The notes below the pieces were generated by a model that was not told the origin of the DNA, searched no databases, and saw only the letters and a program-made list of their open reading frames with translations. 64,000 bases of DNA, taken from positions 9,486,001 through 9,550,000 of the forward strand of contig CM034127.1 in NCBI GenBank assembly GCA_019914995.1, given 5' to 3'. Of the stretch, positions 34,575 to 46,447 are shown one piece after another. Position 1 is the first letter of the stretch; every line of letters begins with the position of its first letter. The DNA comes from Acanthochlamys bracteata (lineage: Eukaryota > Streptophyta > Magnoliopsida > Pandanales > Velloziaceae). Both the position numbers and the translations under genes were made by a program.

Positions 34575-37204
34575 ATGTCCGGCACTGCGGCAGAACAACG
34601 TGTCGGATTCTCTTCTCCGGCACCGACGTCACCGCCAGCAACTGCAACAGCTGCAGCGAGTGGTGGTTGCAATCCGGTTAAGAAGCCAGGACCTGTTTCC
34701 ATCGATCATGTTCTTCTCGCTCTACGGGAAACGAAAGAAGAGAGGGAATCACGGATTAGGAGCTTGTTCAATTTCTTCGATTCGGCAGGTTTAGGGTACC
34801 TTGATTACTCGCAGATCGAGAAGGGGTTGTCGGCTCTACAGATTCCGGCAGAGTATAAGTATGCAAGGGATTTGCTCAAGGTTGCTGATGCAAACCATGA
34901 CGGACGGGTCGATTATAATGAGTTCCGGAGGTACATGGATGATAAGGAGCTTGAGCTCTATTGTATATTTCAGGCGATTGATGTTGAGCATAATGGCTGC
35001 ATACTACCCGAGGAGCTCTGGGACGCTCTTGTCAAGGCTGGTAATTTTATTGGTTTATGTCATTTTATAAGCTGAGTGGTTTAGGTTAATTTTGCACAAT
35101 CTGCCAATGCTGCTAATTGTATAATGTTTGGTTTGATGTAACGCACTATCAGAGTTTGTCTAGGTCAACTGATAGAAATGCAGAGTGTTACCATTGATGC
35201 AAATTTGGCATTGCAATGATTGCTGAGGAGTTTCAAAGGCATCCCTTTATCATACTGACAGTTCATTCCAGATTTTGTTTGAATAGGGTAGAGACGGTCA
35301 TATGCCATGAGAAGCGTATTTGGACCCAAATTAGGTGGTGTTTGTTTGCTACAAAATGGTGCCTTTCATGAGTTTCTATGAGCTACCTGACACAGGAATT
35401 CTGCTTGATGACTGTTTTTCTCTATCAGCAGTTACATGTTATTTAAAGGAAAAATACGAATGTAGCTAGGTGCATTTATGCTTGTGGCAATAAAACATCA
35501 TTCACACCATCACTTCTTTTTTTTTTTTGTTTTTGATGTTGTTCATTCTTCATGATTAATATCCAAAGGAGCTGACTTCCTTCATTTGTTTCTCTTGTGC
35601 CTCATTTTTCCTCTTTGCTCTTGATTTAAGGGGTTTCTTGTGAAGCTCAGTATTGTACATCTCAAACTCCCTCAATGTCTGTTTGGTCCTCTTGGAGGAA
35701 TAGCTGCAATTTGCAGACAGAATTTTAAATTTGATAGAGCTTCAATAAAACTAAGCCTTGTTGGATAGAACTTAATAACTTTCAATCCCACTCTAGAAAA
35801 CTTCCTGATTCTTATATTCGTGCAAATTTCTTATTGCAGGATTGTGGAATAAAGGGCACAACGTTTTCTTGCTTATTTTGCATGCTCGTAGAAATTTTGT
35901 CTCATTCGCGTCATTGGTTGCTGGTTTGCAGGAATTGAAATTGATGATGAGGAACTTGCTCGGTTTGTGGAGCATGTAGACAAGGATAACAATGGGATTA
36001 TAACTTTTGAAGAATGGAGGGATTTTCTTTTGCTCTATCCACACGAAGCTACCATGGAGAATATCTATCATCACTGGGAAAGAGTTGCTTTAGTAGATAT
36101 AGGGGAACAAGCGGTAATACCAGAAGGGATAAGTAAACATGTAAATGCTAGCAAATACTTAATTGCAGGGGGAGTAGCTGGAGCTACTTCTCGTACTGCC
36201 ACAGCTCCTCTTGATCGTCTCAAAGTTATCATGCAAGTGCAGACAACACGTTTACAAGTTATACCGGCAATAAAGGACATTTGGAGGGAAGGGGGAATGC
36301 TGGGATTTTTTAGGGGAAATGGGTTGAATGTTATGAAAGTTGCACCTGAGAGTGCTATCAGATTTTATGTCTATGAAATGCTCAAGGATTTCATAGTTAG
36401 TGGGAAAGGAGAAAGTAAAAGTGATATTACTACTTTAGAACGCCTTATGGCTGGTGGGATGGCAGGTGCGGTGGCACAAACTGCAATTTATCCAATGGAC
36501 CTTGTGAAAACACGGTTACAAACTTTCACTTGTGAAGGTGGGAAAGTCCCCAGTCTTGCTACCCTCTCCAGAGACATATGGGTGCAAGAAGGCCCTCGTG
36601 CCTTCTATAGAGGTCTGGTTCCATCTATTATGGGAATGATTCCTTACGCAGGAATAGATCTTGCAGCATACGAGACCTTGAAGGAGATGTCCAAAAAATA
36701 TATACTAAAAGATAGTGGTATGCTCTCAACGAATTTTCTAATTATCAGTTAGAAGTTTATCTGTTTTCCTTCCTCCTTCACATTTCTTTTGTTATGGTGC
36801 CTGCTTTTATGTCTTGCTGAAACTTGCAATCTATATAGATCCTGGCCCACTTGTGCAGTTGGGTTGTGGAACAGTATCTGGAGCCCTTGGCGCAACATGT
36901 GTTTATCCATTGCAGGTGATTAGAACAAGGTAAGTAATTGCTTCCAGATATTTGAAACTCTTAAGTTTAATGATGTATTGTTTATCTAACCAGACTGTGG
37001 ACATTTTGCAGAATGCAAGCACAACGTGGTAAGTCAGGTGTTGCATATCAAGGAATGTCAGATGTATTTTGGCGAACTCTTCAGCATGAAGGGCTTTTAG
37101 GATTCTACAAAGGGATCTTTCCAAATTTGCTCAAGGTGGTACCATCTGCAAGTATCACCTACCTAGTTTATGAGGCCATGAAGAAGAGTCTTTCCCTTGA
37201 TTGA
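34575..37204 (+). CDS. calcium-dependent mitochondrial ATP-Mg/Pi carrier (APC/SCaMC type)
   Basis: Four exons, 34575-35040, 35932-36717, 36839-36929 and 37012-37204, give 511 aa. The N-terminal half has four EF-hand-like loops: a degenerate one near residue 70 ([10 protein letters not shown]), canonical [12 protein letters not shown] from residue 105, [12 protein letters not shown] near 140 and [12 protein letters not shown] from 172. The C-terminal half (from about 218) is a six-helix mitochondrial carrier with three repeats: [18 protein letters not shown] and [10 protein letters not shown]. The third has Gln in place of the acidic residue, as in plant APCs. Family members exchange ATP-Mg or ADP for phosphate across the inner mitochondrial membrane, activated by calcium. 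The ATG at 34575 is the first in frame. The Ser/Ala/Pro/Thr-rich N-terminus (first ~40 residues) is longer than in Arabidopsis APC2 and explains the greater length. Confidence 0.96.
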
Positions 37205-38962
37205 GGGGTAGAGATTCAGTTGACGGCCAGCGTTGTTTCATGGCTGCTCGTAGAGTTATGATGATGATAACGAGGATCAGTCTAGTGATTTTTGTATGTG
37301 ACGTAATTATTTGATTACACCATGGCTCTTCACCTTCAGATGCATTTTGCCGTTGTTGTTTCTGCTGTCTCTCTCAGATTTACAATACAAGGCCTATGGC
37401 TGTAGTTGAGGCCCAAAATTGAAATTCCAGGTACTATGTTTGCTCATAAGTTGGATTCTGATGCATACCAAAATTTTTTTGCATGTATGTAGTATGATTA
37501 CTTTGCTCCTGCATACTTGTTTTGTTGTTTTTAACCAATTATTGAACATACTCTGTAGTGGTGAAGTAAGTGCTAATAGCATTCTGGCATAAAACTGAAA
37601 AGAATTTGAACCTACAGATACTTTGTTACTTATCATACATAGAGTTTGAGGAAAGATGAATGCTAGCCTTCACTTTATGATGAGCTAAAATGTGGGTCTT
37701 CTCATGTAGCTAGCCTAGAAAACCACAACTGCCACTAGGAGTATGATTTTTTGGACTTCATTTACAGGAAGGTAGTTGCATTGTAGTATCAACTGACATC
37801 CCAAACTCCCATCGGATATGCTAAGATGTCCCACTTTTTATCTTTCAGGCAAGCGTTCTTTACGTTAGAAAATAAAAGCAATTTCATGCATAACTTGCTA
37901 GTTCAAAGCAAGCTGTTTGGTTGGCATAGGCATGAAGTTTCTATGTTGCATTCGTTTCATTAGTTATCTGTTCGAAGTATGTTGCATGCACTTTGTATGC
38001 TTGCCAAAGTTAGCCTACTGAGTTTGGAAGAAAATCCGTTTCCTTTAAAGCATATGTCAGGAAAGAGCATATTGTAGCGATAGTTTTATTTGTCAATAGA
38101 ACCAAAACATGTTGCTTGTTGGTCAATTGTTATTGCTGAGTTATGAACTACAAGAAATAGCAGATAAACAGGTGCTCAAGCTTTTTAGATGTTAAAGGGA
38201 AAGAGAAAGAGCGTAGGAAAAATATGTCAAACTCTTGTCTAGCAAATGCTAGTACCCATTGCGTACGTTGAACAGCTGATATTTGACTTGATTAATTTGT
38301 ATGATGAGTAAGATTTGCTAGATAGATAATATGATGATAAAGGATGCTTAGTAACATACTTATTATCGAGTAAGTGATGTGTGATCTATCCTTATTGCTT
38401 TTGTTATGTTCTTGTTGTACCAGTTTTCAATATTTTATATTGAAGTACTTGATTTTGAGTAAGCAAAAGCAAGAACTTGCATGGTATGGATGGCACGTGG
38501 AGAGCTGCATGATGCAAAATTACAATTACAATATCTTGGAACTATATATATAATCTCAATAGCGTTTTTCTGAAGATTACTACACAGAACGTTATCTAAT
38601 AGCAAGTAATGTTGGATACGGTTCATTCTGGTTACATGCTCTCTTCTTTCCGTCATTTAAGAGAAGACACTCTAGGGAGACTGTTGGAAGCATGATTATG
38701 AGGAAGGATCTGATATTGTTTATTAATTTTAGTTCGATTGCTTCATTGCCTTATCCAAGAATGTTTAAGTTCAATATCATGATGTCTCTGAAATGTGCCA
38801 ATTGATTGTTAGTATCAGGAGTTGCAATCTACGGACCGGTGTGCAATACGGTCTTTGTTGTTGTGTCGGTTTCTTAATCTATTTGCAGATGTTTTGCCAG
38901 GTCTGTAGCTATCTGATGTTTAAAGGACCTTAATAAGGTTATTTTGTTCTCCTTTGTTACAG

Positions 38963-39028
38963 GAAGGCAGCAATGCCAGGGATGTTGCTTCTTTGGACAG
39001 AATTTTGTCCATGACCCACGGCTTCTAG
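38963..39028 (+). other. isolated exon-like coding fragment
   Basis: After an acceptor (TTTGTTACAG) the frame reads 21 codons including SNARDVASLDRIL and then TAG. It looks more protein-like than its surroundings, but no upstream partner exon was found and no family is recognised. Confidence 0.2.
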
Positions 39029-40435
39029 ACGCAGCGTTGTAAAATTCATAATGAAGGAAATACTTTTGGAGCCATTTTGACTTGACTTCTAATATTTATA
39101 CTTTTTTTTCTTTTTATTTCCATAAACCTGTTGATACTCGTTCTGTAATACTATTACAAGGTGAAATGTAAGAAGAGGTTCTTCAAGCCTAGAACGGCCG
39201 GGTGATAGTGTTCACTTTTCAGATTCGCCCCTGTACAATGTTCTCATCAATTAGCTTCGACAATGACAACTTTCTTGGCCTCAGTAACCAAATACCATTG
39301 TTGTGCACGCTTATTACAGAAATTGTTGATCCTCTTGCATTGCTTCTCGTTGATTTCTTTCTTTCTTATTCAAATTCTATATTTCTAATTTGCAGATTTT
39401 CTGAACGCTACTACTGTTTCTATGATACTTGCGTACGAAGGTACACAACGTGATCTGATTTGTTATATATTTGATCTGATTCTTTCATTTTCAGGAAAAA
39501 GAGAAGGAAGTCAATGTGAAAAGCCCATCTTTCATCTTCCAGATGCTATAAAATCTTCAAAGTGGTTCTGTTAATGTTGTGAAGGAGCCAGAAGCAAGAA
39601 GCCAGGTGTTTGATCAAACACCCAGGTACCTTCGTTTCTCTTGCAGAAGTTTCTATTTTCATGAGATTAGAGTGAACTGTTATATTACATATTAACCAAG
39701 TTAACACGCACCATGTGTTCAGTGTTGTTCACATTATCTACTTTATTTTTTCCTTTGCAGCTTCTTTCTGAGAAGTCTTCTGTTTGATAGACACGTCTCC
39801 GTTTATGTTTGGATTTTTTTTTGAAGTTCGTTTCCGTGATGGACTTAAGATAATAATAGTAATCTCATGATCCTATCCCCACTAAACTTTGTTCATTTTA
39901 GAGAAAACCCTTTCGAAAAAACCAGTAGATAAGCATGACTGAAATTTCTAATGGCTATATGGTTAACATCACTTTCTTAGTAAGAGTTGATTTACTTGTT
40001 TGTTTAAGATTTTGAAATTGTGTTAGAATATTCTTATGAGATATCCCCAAAATGTCTTCTACATAAAACTCTTATTATATATAACTAACTGCACATTTGA
40101 TCAATATCTAATTATAAGTACCCCCTATATTAATAAAGTATACTTATTTAGAAAAAATAAAAAACAATAGCACGTAATATATAAAAAAAGTCATAGATTG
40201 CTCCACATAAATAAAACACAAAATGCGATATAACTCATTGTCGATGACTCAAGAATTGGCAATGACTCATTGGAGAGTATTTCAAACTTCACTACTTTCG
40301 TCACAAGACCAACTTATTTGCTCTTACAAAAGATGATTTAACGAATCAAACGAAGCCAGCAGCACTATTATTATTATTATTATTAGTAGCTCAACGTTAT
40401 CCATACCAACACTGTGCTGATGGTGTTGAACTCTA

Positions 40436-40690
40436 AGCGCGTTTGGTTGATCTTATCAAACGCTATTTTTTAATTTTTTTTTATTTTATGTTATTTAATA
40501 TATATTTTATAATTATATATAAAATTTATTTAAAAATTTAAAAAGTGTAAAAAAATTCTACAAAATAAAATATTTTTATTATATATTTTTATTATTTTTT
40601 TAAAATAAAAAAATAAAATTTATTTAAAAAAAATAAAAATACTTTTTATTTAAAAAAAAATTATTTTATAAATACTCCAAACGTCCCCTT
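40436..40690. repeat. MITE-like repeat, family D, with inverted ends
   Basis: Left end AAGCGCGTTTGGTTG and right end CTCCAAACGTCCCC are an imperfect inverted repeat around the typical AT-rich family D core. TAA precedes the left end; the right flank is TTA, so no exact duplication. Confidence 0.6.
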
Positions 40691-41212
40691 ATTAAGTGTT
40701 GGAGCAATAAAACAGAATCTTTTCTAATACACCAAAGTCATATCTGAATTTGGAGTAATACTATTCTCTTTATTTAAATTATTATTCATCTAATAAAAAA
40801 ATTATAATTTGTCATAGACTCATAGAATCCAAATACATTTACAAAAAATTGATGGCCATAAATTATCAGTTTACATCCTTGAAAAGAAAAAAAAAATCCT
40901 AATTCCATAATTGCACATGAAATTGTATCAAATAAGAGAGATTTGTCCACTCTTATATATATTTTCTCGCTCTTAATTCAACTCGTACGATTAAATAATA
41001 ATGTATGATATTTTAATCAATATTTTTTATTTTATTAATTATTTGATTAAATTATAACTATCTGATAAAGTGATGGAAGAACAGTGGGTCTTAACACGAG
41101 CGAGTCTCTCTATTATGTATGAATTCTGACATATAGAATTAAAAACGAATTGGATAAATTAGGAATCCGTAGTAACTACAAACACTCCTTGATAATCTTG
41201 CTGAAGCATTAT

Positions 41213-41506
41213 CGGTGTGTTTCAAATACCCATAATTTTACTTCTTTTTATTAAATTTTGATTTCGAACGATTTTTATATTTTAATTATACAAAAAATTT
41301 AGAATTTTACTTCCATATAAAAAATTTTAATTCTAACTTTTTTTTACATATTTTTCAATATAATTATATTTTTTAATTTTTAATATATTTTTAAAATCTA
41401 TTAAAACATAAATATTAAACTCTATTTTTATTTTATTTAAAAAAAAAAATTTACTTTTTATTTTTCATTTTTACAAAATTTAATTATAAATATTTAAAAT
41501 AAGTCC
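41213..41506 (-). mobile_element. MITE family B copy, inverted and A/T-drifted
   Basis: Aligns with the reverse complement of 59079-59374: CGGTGTGTTTCAAATACC at the left, AGAATTTTACTTCCATAT, ACATAAATATTAAACTC and AAATAAGTCC at the right. It ends about 420 bp before the next gene. Confidence 0.7.
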
Positions 41507-41928
41507 TATATCAAGCGAAAATCATGAACCCAATTCAATGCAGCGTTGTTCTGGAAAAGTTTCGTTCAATCTCGAACACTCGCAGACTATATAGATCATC
41601 TTTGTCCAAAGCAACTAATTAAAATCCATCTACCATTAATTATTAAACACCAATTAGTTTCTTTCATTTACTTTTAAATTAAAAAAATTACTTAGTTAAT
41701 CACGCAAACCAACTACTGCTTCTCAAATATTTGTTTTTTGTTTATTTATATGCTACTTTCACATGCGTCATCACCACCATTTTAATAAAACCGCAACCAA
41801 ATCCAGGTCAACAACGCAACTCCATTTCTTCAAACTCTTCTCTTCTTTCTTTCTTTCGTCTCAAAAAAAAAAAAAAAAACGAAGTTTGTTAATTTCTTCT
41901 GTTGTGGAGTTTCGAGAAGAAGTGATCA

Positions 41929-42415
41929 ATGTCTTCTTTGATGGGTTCACATGGAACTATGGCACTGGCAACAGCCATGGCCGTCTCCGGCACTGTCATT
42001 CTTTTCGCTCTCTGTCGACAGAAGCCACTGTCTTTCTCTGCTTCTGCTTCTGTTTCACCGAACTCTCCACCACCTTGTATTTCATCAGGTAAACAATCAA
42101 CTACTCAATCTTGAAAAACAAAATTTCTGTAGATTATTTGTTCAGATGGTTGATCCATTTAGTTTATTTCTGTTGATTTAAGCAGATAAACGGAAGGTGA
42201 TGAAGAAGAGCAAGAACACGAACAACAAGAAGAGGGTTCGTTTCGCAGAGAATATTGTCGTAGAATTCGAATCATCAGCAGCGGAGGAGGAGAAGGAAAA
42301 GGTTCCTGAAATCAGCCGGAGATCGTCGACGGCGAAGTCAATGCCGGCCAACAGATTAGCACTGTACAACGGAATGATGCAGTACAAGTTGCAGAGGATG
42401 ATCTGTTCTTCATGA
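41929..42415 (+). CDS. small membrane-anchored protein with RVxF motif, function unknown
   Basis: Two exons, 41929-42088 and 42186-42415, give 129 aa. The donor TCATCAG|GTAAAC and acceptor TTTAAGCAG join in frame. Residues ~10-28 (TMALATAMAVSGTVILFALC) form one hydrophobic segment, fitting a single membrane span or signal anchor. Next comes a Ser/Pro-rich linker, a strongly basic run (DKRKVMKKSK), then KKRVRFAENIVVEF and an acidic stretch. RVRF matches the RVxF docking motif of type-1 protein phosphatase. The C-terminal part (ANRLALYNGMMQYKLQRM) may be helical. Short plant proteins with a basic VRFAE-type motif exist as uncharacterised families; I give no function. An upstream ATG-rich leader with poly-A (41863-41879) precedes it. 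Confidence 0.75.
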
Positions 42416-44111
42416 CCAAAGACAACAACTTCTTCTTCTTTGGTGGGTCGATAATTGTTGTTGCTAACAATTGCTGTAATTAAATTAGATGTTAGTTGGA
42501 GAAGAAGAAGAAACGTGAATCAACCATTTGCATTTTGCAATGTACATGAAAACATGTTAGGGAAAAAAACTAGCTTAGTAGTAGTTTAGTTACAAGAACA
42601 CCACACACCCACTTGTCCCTTGTACAATTTCTTCTTCTTCTTTGTTTGGTTTTAAAAAAAATTTTTTTTTTTAATGTAACGTTTTTGGTTGGCCTTTGTT
42701 TCACAAAAAGAATTGTAAGAAGTCTTGGTTTGAAAATATATTTTGCTTTATTAATCTCTAAGTAAATGATTGAAGTGTTCTTCCTATAGTTCTGCATGTA
42801 TATGATTGAATATCTTGCTATTTTTCAAAAGCAAATAACATCATAATTTTTCTTGCAGAGTCATCATAAGAAATATTGTGTTGCACATAATTAGAAGATC
42901 TAAAAAATTGTTATCTTTGAGTAATTAACTCACACTCATTTAAACACTTCAAAATCATAGGTTAGAGAAGAAAATCATGTTAGCCTATATTTTCATATGT
43001 ATTCCTTTTTATTATTTAGTTTTCCATATTTACTTACTTTAAATAATGCCACAGTAGTAAAAAATTATCATTAATCTAACTAATTCAGTATACTTAAAAG
43101 AAATAAAATTTAACCTTTTTTTTCAAATCCTACTAACCAGTTATCTCAAACGTATTCATTTAATAACAAAAGTTAACCTTCCTTAGAAATTTAATAATCT
43201 AACTAATTACAAAAGAGCTAATCTTATTAATTTACAAAACAACAGAGCCCAAGATTAAGAATAATACTTAAAATATGGATCAGACGAATATTCTTTTGCA
43301 CTTTCTTTTAATAATGCTACAATATGATTTTATCCTCTATGGTAACAGTTAACACTTCTATTATATTTATAGAACGCAATTACAACTTCGGCGTCTGACT
43401 AAGATTCTTAAAAAAATATTTTTTTAACTTTTAAATTTATTCAAGACATTATTTAAAACTTTAAAAATTTATTTAAAAATTTAAAAATACAAAAAGAATT
43501 ATACAATAAAATTTATTATTATTATTTTAGATAAAAAAGCTTACTTTTAAAAAATAAAAATACTGATCGTTTTTAAAAAAAATTATTTTATAAATATTTC
43601 CAAACATGCTAACGTATTTTTTTATCTAAAATATATATATTACAAATATTGTTATCAATTTAATCTATATAAAAAAAATTTGTTAGTAGGATTTTATTGA
43701 GAAAATTTACATTGATTGAATGGTCGTGTTTACCGATATGTTTGTAACTCATTATTTTTCTAAAAATTTCATTTTGAGCTACTTTTAAATCAAAATAAGT
43801 ACAATTAAATTTTAAGTCAAAAATTATATTTTTAAATTTATAAACCAAAGTTTTGACTTTAAATTTATTTTAATAACATATAAATATAAAAATTAAATTC
43901 AGTTTTAAAATTTTTTTTTAAATATTTATTTTAAAAATTTCAGCTTTGAAATTTAATTCACAACCAAGAAAAGGGCCAAAATGGGAATAGAAATTTTTAA
44001 AAGACAGAAGACAGGAAACCGACTTCTTCGTACAGATTGAAATTCAAAGATTCTTGTTATTAATATTAATCATGATCCAATTTTAAGTAATTTTTGTTGG
44101 CAATATATTTA

Positions 44112-44340
44112 GGAGTTATTTGAAAGTGTTTATAAAATAGAATTTTTTGTAAATAGAGAATATTTTTTTATTTTTTTATTTTTAAAAAATAACAAAAATA
44201 TATAATAAAAATATTTTATTCTGTAAAATTTTTTTATACTTTCTAAATTTTTAAATAAATATTTAAAATATCTATAAAATATATATTAAAAAATTTAAAA
44301 TAAAAAAAATTTAAAAAATAATATTTTATAAGCTCAACCA
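44112..44340. repeat. AT-rich repeat, family D
   Basis: Left end AGGAGTTATTTGAAAGTG and right end TAAGCTCAACCAAACGG enclose the family core in the opposite orientation to the 40436 copy. Confidence 0.5.
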
Positions 44341-45349
44341 AACGGTTTGCCGAAGCACTACTGCTTTGGCACACAATGAAACAAAGCAATTTTTTGCATC
44401 AATAGAAATTTTATTATTTTTCTTAGTTCAATCTATAAGTAGTGGTCGACAAGCTATACAACAAGAAGCTCTTTCTTCTTAAAAAAAGCGGCTTCTAGAA
44501 ACTGGTCCCAACCCTATCACACATACGCGTCGACAATATAAACATAACTACATTTTTTTTTTTCTTTGCCATTTCTTATATCATATTGTAACCACTATTA
44601 TCTCCAAATAAGTTTAAGAGTAGTTTAGAATTACTTATAAAATAAAATTTTTTAAAACAAAAAATAAATAAAGTATATAATAAAATAATTTTACTTGTAA
44701 AATCTTTTTATATTTATAAAATATGTATTAAAAAATATTAAAAAAAATTAAAAAAAATTAAAAAAATATTTATTTGAAACGCAATGCCAAATGGAGTCTA
44801 TAGAGAAAACTTAGTTTATATTTTCTTTTCTTTTTTTAATAAGAATGTGTTCTTGAATATAATGAAACAAGTAATAATTTCTTATTCAGAAAGAAACAAA
44901 TATAAATTTGAAGTATATAGGAAAGGAAAAATAATTGGTGGTTAGCATGAAATGTCCAATTCATGCTTATGGCCTTTGCTCAACTTGTCTCAATCATTGA
45001 TGGCAATTCTGATCTTTGCACTTTATTTTAAAAATTATTATACGTTTGTCATTGCTCTAAATTAAATTAATTAGCTTAACTATAGTATATTCATCAACTA
45101 TTATTTAGATTATACAATTTGATTCAATTGTATTTAAGTTAACTCATTGACCATTTCATCAAAAACCCAAAACTGAATGAATCTTCAAGAACAACTCATG
45201 TGTTACAGAACAAGAAGCACTAAAAGAAACTTTTTAAGTGTAGTAATGCATTCACTCATCACTAATTTTAAATGTTCAGTTTCAAAGGAAGACAGGAAAA
45301 GAAGACTACAAAATACTTTTAACAAGGACATGTTTGTGTTCAGAAGTAA

Positions 45350-45595
45350 CGTCTGATTAAAAAAATATTTAAAAGTAATTTTTTATTTTAATTTTTAGTT
45401 TATATTTTTAATAAATTTTTTAAAATACTTTATAAAATATCTTAAAATTTTAAAAATATAAAAAATTTCATATTGTAAGATCTTATTATTATTTATTTTA
45501 ATATTTTTTAGATAAAAGATAGAACTTATTTTTTTAAATTTTAAAAATACTTTTTATTGAAAAAAAATTATTTAATAAGAAGTCTCTAACGTTCC
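45350..45595. repeat. AT-rich repeat, family D
   Basis: Starts near ACGTCTGATTAAAAAA, contains ATAAAAAATTTCATATTGTAAGATC-like core sequence and ends AAGTCTCTAACG, matching the common block order. Confidence 0.45.
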
Positions 45596-46447
45596 TAACT
45601 ATCTATTATTGATTATGTGATTGAAGTGATTCTTCTATTGAGCTTATAAGAATTGATATAGACAGCCAGAGAACAAAGAGAAGTTGAAAGTAATGAGATC
45701 ATTAATTGGGTGAGAATGATTTTGTTGAGAGGGTTGCAATCAGAAAATTCACTCGAACCACATAAATGAAAAAGCAAAGCCAAAATTATATGTATTGATA
45801 AAGGGAAGCTAACTTTCGTATGAAGGATAACTCCTTGAGTCTCTCATGAACAAAAATTTTAGCCCTAACACTAAAGGTTTCTGAAGCAGAGAGAGATTCC
45901 TTATTATACCTGATCACTTGTAACATAACATGCAAGTAAACTTCAGGTATTTCCACACCCACTGCAGGTTTTTCTGGCTTATAACAGACTTTCTATAGTT
46001 TCCTCCTCCCGCAAAATGCTCTTCTTAAAAGTTGGAACAGTTATAGCGAGCTAAGTAGTCGTCCATATAAAAGACAGCAGGCTAAGTATACAAATCTTTG
46101 CAAGTTTCTGATGTAAGCTCATGGTGAACTCATGCACATACTCCTACGAAATGGGGAACCACTTTGTGTTAAGTTTAGTAGTTTACTTTGCAATATACAC
46201 AGGGCTACTGCATCAATACCGACATGAGAAACAGAGCACCTTAGGCAGTAGAATCATCACGAAACTAAAATTTCTAGACTGCTGAACTTTTTAGTAATGA
46301 ATATCTGAACTAGAATAATAGTTGGTGTTAACATTCCACGTGAAGATAGAAATCTCACATTTTCCCCAGGCACATCTGTTGTCACCTCCATCTAGAACAA
46401 AAGAAAGCAAAAAATGTGCTTGGAATGCTCAGTTCATTGTCATTTTG

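Larger units (their letters stand above)
37205..41928. other. intergenic region downstream of the carrier gene
   Basis: 37205-39700 has near-normal base composition and several splice-like segments: 37380-37430 bounded by CTCTCTCAG and CCAG|GTACTA; 38963-39028; and about 39495-39605 bounded by TTTTCAG and GCCAG|GTGTTT. They may be alternative 3'-UTR exons of the carrier gene or a non-coding transcript. From 39700 it becomes AT-rich, with family D (40436) and family B (41213) elements and an (ATT)n run at about 40367-40385. Confidence 0.5.
42416..46447. other. AT-rich intergenic region between convergent genes
   Basis: Holds the 3' flank of the small gene and several family D blocks (about 43395-43610, 44112-44340, 44620-44785, 45350-45595). 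From about 45640 to 46447 the composition is more balanced and probably includes the 3' UTR of the WDR26-like gene. No additional gene recognised. Confidence 0.6.

Noticed and set aside
39202-39453. 83-codon plus-strand frame downstream of the carrier
   Set aside because: No conserved motif; hydrophobic composition typical of T-rich non-coding DNA.
40367-40385. Short ATT repeat
   Set aside because: Ordinary microsatellite with no sign of function.
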